In this document: positions 1-10,737 of the stretch, piece after piece | How the letters are laid out: each line of letters opens with the position of its first letter | Position numbering within the stretch: position 1 is the stretch's first letter | From: Owenia fusiformis | Taxonomy: Eukaryota; Annelida; Polychaeta; Sabellida; Oweniidae | Assembly (NCBI GenBank): GCA_903813345.2 | Contig: CAIIXF020000005.1 | Location: forward strand, 20,527,375 to 20,587,374 | Direction of reading: 5' to 3' | DNA length: 60,000 nucleotides | Made by a program: the position numbers and the translations under genes | Notes under the pieces: model-generated | Databases searched by the model: none | What the model saw: the letters and a program-made list of their open reading frames with translations, nothing else | Told to the model about the DNA's origin: nothing

Positions 1-399
1 AATTATTTACAATAGTAATCGAAGCACATACTGTTGCATCTCTTCAATTCGTATTTCATAGTCTATATTCAACTGTAAATAAATCCTCTTATGGTTCTGT
101 CATCAAAACATTATGATTTATACAATTATTTACAACAATATATATTCCATGCTTCCTCAATCTTCTTTAAGTGTCATTATACACTCTAAGCTGCATGAAC
201 TCATAAGTTGTGTTGCCAAGATGCATTGACTAAATACACATACGTTTCTCAAGATGTTTCAATACATTTACGTTTCATTCCAGTTAACAAATACGAAATA
301 TTTAGCAGGTGTTCAATCAGTTTTTATCACAATACCAAATCATTTCCTAACATAGCTGCTTGAAGTTTCAAATGCAGGCTACACAGGTCTATGCTATTC
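1..399. other. Non-coding, nothing recognised
   Basis: AT-rich sequence with no convincing reading frame, RNA gene or clear repeat. If the LTR at 1833-2855 belongs to an element running leftwards, this stretch would be part of that element's interior, but no gag or pol similarity is visible. Confidence 0.4.
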
Positions 400-662
400 G
401 AGGTCACCAAGGTTACTGCTTGAGATATCGAAGGTCACTGCTTGAAATATCGAAGGTCACTGCTTGAGATATCGAAGGTCACTGCTTGAGATACCGAAGG
501 TCACTGCTTGAGATACCGAAGGTCACTGTTTGAGATACTGAAGGTCACTGCTTGAGATATCGAAGGTCACTGCTTGAGATATCAAGGGTCACTGCTTGAA
601 GTTATTGAGGTCACTGCTCGAAGTGCTCAAGGTCACTGCCTGAAGGTCACTGCTTGAAGTAT
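400..662 (+). repeat. 22-bp tandem repeat of AGGTCA half-sites
   Basis: Roughly eleven units of about 22 bp with core AAGGTCACTGCTTGAGATAT, degenerating toward both ends. Every unit contains AGGTCA or GGGTCA in the same orientation. AGGTCA is the nuclear-receptor half-site, and positions 627-635 read TCAAGGTCA, the extended half-site used by monomeric receptors of the ERR/NR5 type (established knowledge). Whether a receptor binds here is inference; the array could be an ordinary minisatellite. Confidence 0.85.
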
Positions 663-1832
663 CCAATGTGAACATCAGCAATACAACCTACAACTGGTTA
701 CAAATACAATAACCTAAAACTGTTGAGAATATTACAATGGCTACAAATATCCTTACTGCATCATGCATCAGTTTGAAACTGGGCTTGCAAATCTAAAACT
801 GTGGCGAGTTATACAGCAATGCAATCAATTTTCAATAGCTATTGGTGATAATACACGATCATCTAAAATACTGCTAAAACATCTTTACACAAATAATAAT
901 GCGTTAGTTCAGCAAACGTGTAAATTGTTCATTTCAACACATTCAAAGTTACATTGCATTACCATGCTTAGCATCAACAAGGATACACGCACTGCACTGC
1001 CTCACTACAGAGTCGTTACACTGCACTGCTATGGTTCCTCGTATAGCTGCACTATTGCTGCACGCCTCTGCTGGACTGCACTAGCTCGATGAAACAGCTC
1101 TCCGAAGTACGCTGAAGCATGAATCAACGTTGCTGCACTAAATTGGAGTGTCGAATACACTGCTACTTGCTGAATTCCTAGATGAAAGCTGAAACCACTG
1201 GACCGCGTTGATTCGAAATTACATGCAGCATTGCATAAAATCTACTGGATTTCTTAGGGTCGTGTTGCCGTACTGCTGTATGTTGCTTTACGGGGTTACG
1301 CCTTTTGCGATGAGACCTACAAATCCCTGGCCTACAATTAAGCTACGCATGCATCCATGCATACATGATACAGTACGATTTACACTAGTTTGAGCTATAC
1401 TAGAGTTTACACTACATTTACACTAACTTTAAGATATACAAAAAGTCTACAGTGTTTTACAAGCTTTGCATATTTAAACTACAATGTACCTGGTTACTGG
1501 TTACCGTACATATATGATACTACAGTTGGATGACGTCACGATCAAGCACAAAGGAAATGGCGATCTTGACTCTCACCATAACTTGCTCAATCTTGAATTC
1601 CAAGCTCACAGCAACTTGGATGGGCAACCAGGTCACCTGCAGGAAACTGTGGATGGATATCCGTGGCTTCACTATGCGTACGAAAATGTGTATGGCTGAG
1701 CAGTTTACCGCGTGTTGCTCTGTTCCTGGCCGGAAATGCAGATCTCTGGTTTCTGCTTGCAAGCACCTTTCCCCCTCTCTCAAAGGCCGGAGACGCAGAC
1801 GTAGTTGTTGCTGTCTGTAAGCTGCCACCAAA
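663..1832. other. Probable interior of an LTR element, decayed
   Basis: Only short frames of 60-110 codons on both strands, none resembling gag, protease, reverse transcriptase or integrase. It adjoins the primer-binding-like site at 1815-1830, so by position it should be the 5' internal region of the minus-strand LTR element. A minus frame at 1520-1831 is rich in Arg and Gln but is not recognised. Confidence 0.35.
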
Positions 1833-2855
1833 TGTAACCGGACGAAACGGGAAAGGGAAAGGGACTTTTAAACAGGGCCTAATATAGTTTTAAAGTTTGT
1901 GACTAATTAGTGTGTGGGGTACTATCAAATACAACATGCAACACATATGCAACACGACAAGTGATGTAAAATATAACAATATGTACAAGGTTTATTTATT
2001 TAAAATCAACATAGAGAACAGTATGATCAAAATAGTAATATTGCACTGAGAGAAAGGACAATGGTATTTATGATGCTTTTAATTTAATCTATTACTCTAG
2101 ATATGTAAATGTCTTTATAAAATGTATTCGGAATAATACTACAGAAATGTCTATTTAAAATGTCTATAAAAATATAATAAAAGCTATGCGAGACGATAAG
2201 AGGCAACCGGTTGTGGGACTGGCCCTTGAAGTCGTCGTGGACTTGATCACGATGATAGGGGACTTGCATAGAGTGTAGCTTCTCGACTTTCGGAGACTGG
2301 CTGCTCTTGATGGGCTTGGCTGACTGTGTGGTCTCAACTCCCATGGTGACGCTATTTCTTCAGCGAATTCCAGCCGTTACGGCACCCCAATGGACTGCTG
2401 TAGATTCACAGCTTACGAATCCTTATCTTGGGTTGCTCATTGCTGTCTATCGTCGTTGATGAAGTCTTTATCCCGAAGTAACGCCCAGTCCAGAAACAGA
2501 AATGTTGTTCACCTAGAAAATGTGCATAGCCCTACCTTGTAGTCGTGCCTCCCGATATCGTCTGACGCCCTACAACGCTGGCGATCTAACCTTCGAATCA
2601 ATCGTGAGTTGATATAAAATCAACCAATCAGATTACAGATAATAATTTCCAACTCGCGTTCGAATTGCGTTTTCCGTCATGGTTTGCATCCTCGTAGTTA
2701 CAAAACCGGTTTATTTCCGATTAGTCTACCACACAGGATTCATATTTAAAGTGTTGCTCCGTTTTGGGGTTTCAGTGAAATAGACTTTAAAACATCATAC
2801 GACCGCAACTGAGAAAGCTTTATGTATTAATAATTTCGTTAAGTAGACCGTTACA
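1833..2855 (-). mobile_element. Long terminal repeat (5' LTR, minus strand)
   Basis: The segment starts TGTAACCGG at 1833 and ends CCGTTACA at 2855, giving the TG...CA ends and short inverted repeat expected of an LTR about 1.02 kb long. Just outside the left end, on the minus strand, lies TGGTGGCAGCTTACAG (1830-1815). It begins TGG, as a tRNA 3'-CCA primer-binding site would, two bases from the LTR end. That orients the element leftwards, with its other LTR outside the window. No second copy is available to test the boundary, so a solo or chance LTR-like segment remains possible. The right edge abuts the 3' tail of a LINE fragment. Confidence 0.55.
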
Positions 2856-2860
2856 CATTG

Positions 2861-3808
2861 TTAGATTAATAGAATAAACATAAACATTAAACATGAACAT
2901 AAAAAAGTCACAACATATTTACAATCTTCAAAAGTAGTAGTAAAATTTCAGATTACAAGATCTTCTGCACGTTTATGCAAATATTGGTACAAGACTAACG
3001 CCTGAGTCTGATATCACTATATGGATGTATTTCAGGATACACTCTAAATTATGTATCTCAAATGACTCCTAGGCAGGCCGCATACAGAAGCACAAATTTC
3101 TCTTGGATCGAACGCTGGATGGTTGTTGGTTAACGCAATGCCATTAATGAGTTTATCCCTCAAGTGATTGTTCTCATTGCAGTCGATTAGCATGTGGTTT
3201 ATAGCATCCTTATAGACTGCCACATCTGTCGCAAAGAAGGGTGGAGTCATTGACGGGCATGGCTAAAACTTTGACTGCTTTGAGAATATACGGAAGTAGA
3301 TAATTCCGTTTCCTGGCTAAGTTCCAAAGATTATGAGCTCTCAAAACAGAAATGGAAATTCTGATGTCATTGCGTTGAGATTCACTCTGAGCTAGGAAGC
3401 GTTGTCTGACTACATATTTGCAAATGCGTTTCCACAAGATGTTATTTGGAAAATAACCGTTGTCTAGATATTGAATCAGGTATTGTTCCAAGTCGTATGT
3501 TTTCAGAATGTTTGATATGTCGGCGACAAATCCTGCCTGTCGGTGATTTCCGCCGTAAAGCAAATTTGCTCTAAACAGAAAGATGTCCTTTGTCAACTTA
3601 AACTGTTGCAAGTTGCAAAGCAGACTGAGAAACGACAGCATTCGTAGGTCAAGTGTGAAAGTTTGGTAACAGATCAGTTAAAGCGTATACAATATCAGTT
3701 CTGGTAGATTTGAATAATTCAAATAGACTTTTGAGGATGAAACGTTGAGCAATTTCTAACTTAAGAATTTCGCATCCGTTAAGTGCAGTGGGAATACACA
3801 TGGTCCTA
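2861..3808 (-). pseudogene. LINE reverse-transcriptase C-terminal remnant
   Basis: Minus-strand frames at about 3808-3650, 3641-3210 and 3250-3044 give the region downstream of a non-LTR reverse transcriptase. They include an ALNGCE block (compare the usual ALYGCE), a basic Arg-Thr-Asp segment, and a terminal cysteine motif (CDRC, later IDC) of the kind seen at LINE C-termini. At least two frameshifts break it. The 3' side (3043-2861) is an AT-rich untranslated tail with TTTATGTT-like repeats. The 5' part continues at 4877 beyond an inserted element. This is a dead, 5'-truncated copy; the clade is not determined. Confidence 0.75.
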
Positions 3809-3816
3809 ATTAGATG

Positions 3817-4868
3817 GGTAACTGGTCAACTCGTACCCAAGACAACTCGTACCCAAGTCAAGTCGTACCCAAGACAACTTGTACCAAAGTTTATGTTTTG
3901 TTTTGAATCAAGTGTTGGACTGGGAATGGGTATAGATATACATATTATAATTGTTACATACAGTTCAGAATAGTTTGAAGTATGTAGAAGAGTTTTTGGA
4001 AGAAATCCATTTAATTTTGTGACATTTTGAGCTTTGAAAAATTAAGTGTCAATCTATTTTGACTATTATTTTATATTAGTCACAGATTCATGATGTTTGA
4101 CGGAAGAGACCTGTGTTCATTTCATAAATTCATTGTTCAAAATATTAGTGTTACATGTATCTTTGTATGTTTATGAGTGTTTGGAACAAGTGTCAGATCT
4201 AATTCATTTTGAAAGATGGTATAATTAAAAGTATAAAGATTTATCAAGACTTGGGCCTAATTTCTTATTTAGGATTTCATATTATCAGATTAATGAATAT
4301 AATTCACATTCATAAGTCAGATTCATAAAATTTAGCAATAAAATATTCTAAATATTATAAATATCAAATATTATTTTGGTACTTGTTCATACATGATACA
4401 ATACATTTTGTATGCATGTGGAAATATAATCCAATTAAGTTCCAAATGGAAAAGAAATTAACAGATTAAACTTCCCTTATTAATTTTCTCTACATGCACT
4501 TAGCTAAATTAATTGTTTGATTCATTTGTATCTAACAGTTGCTGTTGTAATTATATTTATTCATATACATGTATGACAAAAAAAGTTGAGAACAAGTCCT
4601 TCAAAGCACTTCTTTTATTTAAAAAGGTGATCCAAGTTAAAACAAAATGCTTTGCTTAATCCATTGAGAAAAAAATGTCTTCTGAATTCAGAAAAAATAT
4701 TGAGGCTTATTTGCATTACATTATAACATTAAAATATTATACTAAGACGTTATACAGATGCTTTCCTAGTATGCACCCAAAATACTGAAAATAAACTTGG
4801 GTACGAATTGTTTTGGGTAAGAATTGTCTTGGGTACAAGTTGTCTTGGGTACGAATTGACAAGGAGGC
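3817..4868. mobile_element. Foldback-like element inserted in the LINE
   Basis: About 1.05 kb with inverted ends made of tandem ~16-bp units (TCGTACCCAAGACAAC): four units at 3828-3890 and the complement at 4796-4860. The sequence ATTAGATG occurs at 3809-3816 and again at 4869-4876. Removing the element plus one copy joins the LINE frame on both sides without a shift. This strongly supports an 8-bp target-site duplication, the length typical of hAT elements. The extreme 8-10 bases at the two ends match poorly. The interior is AT-rich and has no transposase frame, so the copy is non-autonomous. Confidence 0.8.
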
Positions 4869-4876
4869 ATTAGATG

Positions 4877-4945
4877 TATGCCAGTTAAAGGAGCGAGGCC
4901 CTTTGGATGGTACCAATTCCTGCTAGCATTGGGAAAGTGCCTTTT
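4877..4945 (-). pseudogene. LINE remnant, 5' piece of the split copy
   Basis: The minus-strand frame here (ending LLLTGIHL) runs directly into the frame at 3808 once the 3817-4868 element and its target duplication are removed. Similarity fades near 4945, the likely 5'-truncation point. Confidence 0.65.
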
Positions 4946-5109
4946 AACTTATGACACGATCTTATAATGTATAACTGTTACTCAGACACATATTTTGACA
5001 CGATTCTGTTGGAAATAAGCTTTGAACAGAGAGATATTCACGATTGATATGCACATTTTTGATTATGCCATTGCTTTTCCATGGCACAATCCATGTATTG
5101 ATAGAAGTA

Positions 5110-5890
5110 ACAATAAGGGTTTGTAGAAAAAACAAAAGTCCCGGGTACCGGGTAGTAAATCCTCCATGCTGGGTTCAAACTTGGTACCCGGTACCCGGTC
5201 GAAAAATACACGTATCAAAAAAAGAAAAATACGAATATTTAACATAATTAGATCATTATAAAAAACGTGTAAGATTTGTTTTGAATTTTAAGGCTCTTTT
5301 CTTCCTCTATCATCATGGTCATATTTTCATTGGTTATGGAGGGGGGGGGTGCGATCGCACCATCGAACGCCCTCCTGGCTACGCCTATGACATTGTAAGA
5401 CGTCTGGAAACATGACAAATCATTCTTACTCTATTTTTAATAGTTCGTATGTTGGTACGTGAATTGTTTTGATTATGATTTAAATCTGTAAATAGCTATC
5501 GTTACTTTAGCAGAGAGGCGACGTGTGTTAATTTACATGATGCAACATGTAAGATTTTGATTATTTATCATAAATTAAGTTATCCCAATTTTTCGCGAAA
5601 CGTCCACTGAAGTGTAAATTGTTACGTCTAACAATATCAAAGGCGTAGCCAGGAGGGAATGCGATGGTGCGAAGCTTCTAGCTCAATTTTGAAGGAAGTT
5701 ACATACATTTTTGTTAATTCAAAACAAATCTTACACGTTTTCTAATGAACTAATTTTGTTATATGTTCGTATTTTTCGTTTTTTGGGGTACCCGGTTTTT
5801 TCGACCGGGTACTGGGTACCAAGTTTGAACCCAGCATGGAGGATTTACTACCCTGTACCCGTTTTTTCTACAAACCCATGTCACTCAACA
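5110..5890. mobile_element. Inverted pair of hAT-like short elements
   Basis: Two related units of about 250-280 bp lie in opposite orientation (5110-5392 and 5640-5890) around about 245 bp of AT-rich sequence. Both carry the inner end GGCGTAGCCAGG, and both share a GGGTACCGGGTAGTAAATCC-like block and a CAAATCTTACACG-like block. Single copies of the same family, with CAGGGGCGTAGCCAG ends, lie at 18659 and 40884. Such CAG-starting ends are typical of hAT MITEs (family knowledge). No coding capacity. Confidence 0.7.
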
Positions 5891-6690
5891 AAACTTGAAT
5901 TTGAGACTTAAAAAAATCGCATCCACATAACCCGAATCTTCGTTTTGCTGACAAAAATATGGCAGTTTTGTTTTGATTTTCACACTATTTCGACAAAAAT
6001 ACCGCGATAAAATGCAGAATGTCACATTTTGGCTTGGAGAATTTTGAATTTTTTCTCGCAGAATTTGCATTTTGTAATGCAATTCTAGTAGCTGTGATAG
6101 AGACTCCAAAGATATGAATATCGAAATAGTTATCGAAAAATTCGCCAACTCTAAAAACAGGTGTGTGAATAATATAATGTATATAATAGATCTCATATCT
6201 TAGAAGCGTATCAGTTCAAAAAAATACTAGAAGATTTTGCCATTTACTGCGCCTATTCATTTGGCAATTCCATTTTTTGAAGGATAGATATCGATATGTT
6301 GTTTCTCTTTTTTGAGTATGCATTTTACCAGATTGATAACAATCTTAAGAATTCATCTCACTTTCAAAGGATGAGAAAAAGATTCCAACGTATCAATTTA
6401 TGAACAATGAATATGGTAACAGTTTATATATTATTTGACTGATGAAATACAGCCTGGTAAAACGAATCAGTTTCTTTAGCCATCAAGTAGACAAGTATAC
6501 ATGTATTATACTGTAGAGTGTAGATTGCACGATCCACGAGCAGGTGACTTTACTTTTGAAGATGTTTCAGAGGTAGGGCACAACAAAGTTATCTAATAAT
6601 TGGCATCTGGTGTCTTCAATAATGATTTGCACATTTTAATACATTGGGATACGATAATTGCGTCCCAAATTAATAGAATATCCAATATAT
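5891..6690. other. Non-coding, nothing recognised
   Basis: AT-rich sequence without a supported gene. The minus frame of about 100 codons at 5885-6196 has no recognisable domain and composition expected of chance. Confidence 0.5.
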
Positions 6691-7310
6691 GGATACATGT
6701 ATATCCAAAGTTATGGCATATTCTATACTTTCTATACTTTCAAAATGCTTTTTTTTAAATGATACTTTTTTCAGTCTTAGACGATTGGACTCTCTAAAGT
6801 CTATACATGTCTATACTTTCTATACTTTTGATTTTGGTGAATTCCCTATGTCTATACTTTCGATACTTTCTATACTTTACATTTTGGTGAAATCCCTATG
6901 TCTATGCTTTCGATACTTTCTATACATTGTAAAAAAACATGTGACGTCATATGTTTCTTGGTCACTTTCGATTTTGGTGAATTGCCCCAATGTATTGTAA
7001 AAAACAGACAGTTATGGGGAAAAGCAGATAGAAAGTATAGAAACTATAGACATCTGATTTGTCGAAGACAATTATGGGGAAAAGCAGATCGAAAGTATAG
7101 AAACTATAGACATTTGATTTGTCGAAGACAGTTATGGGGAAAAGCAGATCGAACAAAGTATAGAAAGTATAGAAACTATAGACATCTGATTTGTCGAAGA
7201 CAGTTATGGGGAAAAGCAGATCGAAAGTATAGAAAGTATAGAAACTATAGACATTTGATTTGTTGAAGACAGTTATGGGGAAAAGCAGATCGAAAGTATA
7301 GAAAGTATAG
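6691..7310. repeat. AAGTATAGA minisatellite with an inverted partner
   Basis: From 7005 to 7310 a unit of about 62-70 bp (GACAGTTATGGGGAAAAGCA followed by AAGTATAGA repeats and ACATYTGATTTGTCGA) occurs five times with small length changes. From 6715 to 6930 the complementary short motif TCTATACTTTC recurs next to TTTTGGTGAAT-type sequence. The left half is therefore an inverted counterpart of the right. Open frames here are by-products of the repeat. Confidence 0.8.
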
Positions 7311-7449
7311 ACAACAACAACAACAACAACAACAAACAACAACAACAACAAACAACAACAAACAAACAACAACAAACAAACAACAAACAACAACAAACAA
7401 CAACAACAAACAACAACAAACAACAACAACAAACAACAACAACAACACA
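7311..7449 (+). repeat. (CAA)n/(CAAA)n microsatellite
   Basis: About 139 bp of CAA triplets interspersed with CAAA units, directly continuing the preceding minisatellite. The cysteine/leucine/valine-only frames on the minus strand are artefacts of this tract. Confidence 0.95.
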
Positions 7450-7673
7450 GGCCTGAGGCTTTGAAGTCTAGGATTCTCCAGGAAAATATGACATCATATT
7501 AATTAGCATAAGGAACTGGGTCGAGCTTCGTTCGAAAACACAATCCGTTAATACATGCTAATTGGTCACACTCGCTTCAATTCATAGCGTAATCGACGGA
7601 TAGAAACTGCACCGAATTCCAGATATCCTACCCCGTATAACTGTAGGCTATTAAGCACAGTGACTGAATATAT

Positions 7674-7780
7674 AGAGATTATCCTATATGAGGTTCAGGA
7701 TATTGGGATTATCCCGAGGCCAATATAATATATTTGCCCGAGGGCCGCAGGTCCCGAGGGAAAATATATTATATTGGCCA
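7674..7780. repeat. Palindromic repeat, left copy
   Basis: Begins AGAGATTATCCTATATGAGG and contains a long palindrome: GGCCAATATAATATAT, then GCCCGAGGGCC and GGTCCCGAGGG, then the complement ending TTGGCC. The same repeat occurs at 9373-9491 in the same orientation. Here the outermost arm (ATGGATAATCCC) is missing because the duplicated exon segment starts at exactly that point. Confidence 0.85.
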
Positions 7781-7782
7781 AG

Positions 7783-7847
7783 GTGCATGTCGACAAGAAA
7801 AGTGCAAAGGATGGTAGGTTAAAACCTCCTTCATACGTTTGGCAAAA
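7783..7847 (+). pseudogene. Captured exon fragment
   Basis: The last 65 bases of the exon at 28769-28950 are repeated here base for base, with the GTAAGT donor at 7848. The upstream half and start codon are absent, cut off at the palindromic repeat. It could act as a decoy or chimeric exon only if an acceptor upstream were used, and none is evident. Confidence 0.8.
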
Positions 7848-9371
7848 GTAAGTCCATATGGGACATTTGTTAAAGTCTGCTTATGTAACCTTTAATTTTG
7901 CTCTTCGGTTACAGCAGGTCTGGAATTCATGATGAATTTCAAGTGCAAACCCCAAACATAGAAGGTCTATCACACGTAGCTCAAAAGGAGGCTTTCACTT
8001 GCTAAACTTCCCGGGGATACATTGGTTGTCAGTCAGATATTTCTCAGTCAGTCAGTCAGATAGGCCTTCCTTTCCAATGAAATCAATATTAAACGCCATG
8101 GACTATGCTCTGAAGCCCGGATATACTGTCATTAATAAAAAAATCAGTCTTATTCTTATCCATTAAGCTTATAACAATCAGTCTTATTCTTATACATGTA
8201 AGTAATCTAGTAAGTCATGTATACACCCAGCTAATACACCACGCATTAACAACTCAGTACACTAGCGGACTTTTTAAACATTTTAAGGTATTCCTGGGCC
8301 TCAGACCATGCTGCTACGATGCTGTTTGCAATAATCAAATCTTTACGTTGTAGATACTAGAAGAAGGAGCTCAGTCAAAGATGGGAGTATTGTTACAGAG
8401 AGTAAAAAGTCGTATGGGAATGATACGGAAACATCCGAACGTGAAAAACGTAAAATGTCGAAACAGCTGAAAAAGCAAGCCAACAGACACAGGGTATCTA
8501 TAGACTTATCACATATTTTAGACACTCAATTGATACAAGTAAAAGTAGCATGCTTTGCATTCGTGTACAAGCAACCCAGCATACATCTTTCTAGTTTTGC
8601 TTTCAATGTTAATTTTTCAGTCTTGTATCTAACGACTATGTTGTCCATTAGTCTTCAAACAACTCGAACAAATCACTGGTCTATGGAATATAGCAGTGAG
8701 GGGCAAAGGTTTGATGCAAGACTACTACATCTCGTACTACGGCCAACCATCTTGTCCAAACTACCTAGATTCAATTTGACTTCAGATATTTCATGTAGCA
8801 GAGGGGGGGGGGGGCAAGACATTTGGTGACAGGTTGCCAATCAGGCTTAGTCATCATTTTCGAGTCGGAGTTTGACCATATTTTAGAAACTATATATTTA
8901 ATTTCTCATTTGAGCAATTATGATGAAACATTGAAAACTTATCATTAAGTGATGCATGAAGAATTCCTAAAAGTTTAAGACTTTTCCAACAAGATTTGGT
9001 AGATATGGGATAATTTGTTTCAAAAACTACACGAATTTTTCAAGATTTCTCAGTAGGGGGATAGTTAATCAGCCATTTAAAAAAATTAGGACCTAGTATA
9101 AAACCTGACTAAAAAATGTCACTGATGATGCACATGTTTATTGCTTACATTTCAATAAACAGTACATAAATCTATTTTCCTGATTTTCTCCTTACATTCC
9201 CCTAAAAATTCAACAAAGGGGGCGTGGCACCTTACACTTTAGTTGGAGAACTTAATTTGTTGCTGGGGTCAAATAGAAACTGTGTTTTATTACAGCAGAA
9301 CGTGGTATCCTATATAAATCTACATACAATATAGGTCATTATAACATATTCATTAGACATCATTATATATA
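7783..9371 (+). repeat. Duplicate of the 28.9-30.4 kb segment
   Basis: Nearly identical (only scattered substitutions and small indels seen by eye) to 28886-30432 continuing at 34292-34350. It includes the end of the exon at 28769-28950, its splice donor and about 1.5 kb of following intron. The copy lacks the 3.86-kb insertion at 30433-34291, so it preserves the empty site (CCTATATAAATC at about 9309-9320). It is bounded on both sides by palindromic direct repeats. Confidence 0.9.
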
Positions 9372-9372
9372 G

Positions 9373-9491
9373 AGAGATTATCCTATATGAGGTTCAGGAT
9401 ATTGGGATTATCTCGAGGCCAATATAATGTATCTGCCCGAGGGCCGTAGGTCCCGAGGGTAGATATATTATATTGGCCAATGGATAATCCC
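9373..9491. repeat. Palindromic repeat, right copy (complete)
   Basis: Same sequence as 7674-7780 but with both palindrome arms complete, from GGGATTATC near 9404 to GGATAATCCC ending at 9491, around a GAGGGCC-GTAGG-TCCCGAGGG centre. It could form a long hairpin. With the left copy it brackets the duplicated exon segment. Confidence 0.85.
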
Positions 9492-10727
9492 AGACTTAAG
9501 AAGTTTTGTTTTCTTGGCCGTGGGCGGATTTTCCGGTTCTCTCAAATATTCCCACATTTATTTTCTCGAATTTTTGATTAAGTGGATGCTCCTTCCCTTT
9601 TTGAACCATCAAACAGATCCCGATTGTCTGTGTTCTCCATTGTCGTTTACAGTCATTACGCGAACGTTACAAATTATGCGAGCTGCGATTATGACGTAGC
9701 GGGCAGATATACTATATCTGCCCGCTCGGAGCGGGACGTAAAGCTATATCTGCCCGCTGATGAAAATATAAGTTTTTACAAACCGGCTTTATGTACCTGT
9801 AACACGTCCAAGTATGGGATAAATCAGCATATGTTGATGATTGGTGATTGGTGAGTAAAAACAATCTATCCTTATAACGTAACATGTACATATTTTCTAT
9901 AGTTGAGTGAATTTCGGTCACGAACCGTTCGGAAACAACAGTTGAAACGATGATTGTCCGCGTCCGTTTTGATTGCGCTAACGAGAAACCAACGGAGTCT
10001 TCTCATTTGCATAATTAGGCCACCTTAGAGCTGGGTAAGGGGGTAATACTGACTGACAGAAAACACAATCGCCACTTCGAGTACATTTCCCTGTTTTTTC
10101 TGTTCGTATCAACCCGTATTTTGTGTGATGTCATGCAAATATGTATGATGTCATCAATTCAAGGGATTTTTGCATCTTGTACAGCAGTAATTTGATGTCA
10201 CATAGTTACCATGGCAACAGGACTGTTTATTCAGTTGAAATAAAACAAATACAAAAAGTGTGAACATATGATGAATAAATTGAAAATTGTGAAATGTTAA
10301 CGTCAAAATAGTGCCCCGCATACCCTTTTATGACGTCACGTTATCAAGGATAAGTTAATAAATATGAAATATTGTATAAAAATATTTCTATACATAAATT
10401 CTAAATAAATTTTACACATACTGTGTAAATTTCAATAACAAATACTACAGACTAACAAAATGAGAGCGTTTTTCCGGGAACTTATTGAACGACCTGGTAT
10501 ATCATATATTTAAGTTAATCAATTATGTAGCTAATGATGTGAACGGATTGCAATGCCATGGCATTCTATGTGGTATAAAATAACCGCAAAACGGTACAGA
10601 AAAAGGTACCTACAGGTAGGTCTGAGAAATCCTACCCCTCTATACACCATTGTCTAATGAAGACCAAACAAAGCCCCGGATGTCGTGCCGTTTCTCGTTT
10701 CGTTTGGTACACAACTAAGCCCTGGGT
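9492..10727. other. Non-coding with a short perfect hairpin
   Basis: No gene is supported. At 9698-9726 AGCGGGCAGATATA is followed after one base by its exact complement, and the motif recurs once more near 9750 (TATATCTGCCCGCT). The central CCCGCTCGGAGCGGG resembles the centre of the palindromic repeats at 7.7 and 9.4 kb, so it may be a related element. The rest is AT-rich. Confidence 0.5.
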
Positions 10728-10737
10728 ATTGAATAAT

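Noticed and set aside
400-662. CRISPR array
   Set aside because: Units are contiguous without unique spacers, and the context is an animal genome. The same applies to 48400-49940.
763-1092. 109-codon + frame
   Set aside because: Cys/Thr/Ile-rich composition without a domain, in a presumed decayed element interior.
1841-1860. Hammerhead ribozyme (GACGAAAC motif)
   Set aside because: The required CTGATGA core is not found at a suitable distance on either strand.
6962-7448. Minus-strand frames rich in Cys, Leu, Val and Phe resembling membrane proteins
   Set aside because: Direct translation of the (CAA)n tract and the AAGTATAGA minisatellite.
8343-8829. Frames of 60 and 124 codons present in both duplicated segments
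   Set aside because: Conserved only because the DNA was duplicated. They overlap on opposite strands and have no domain.
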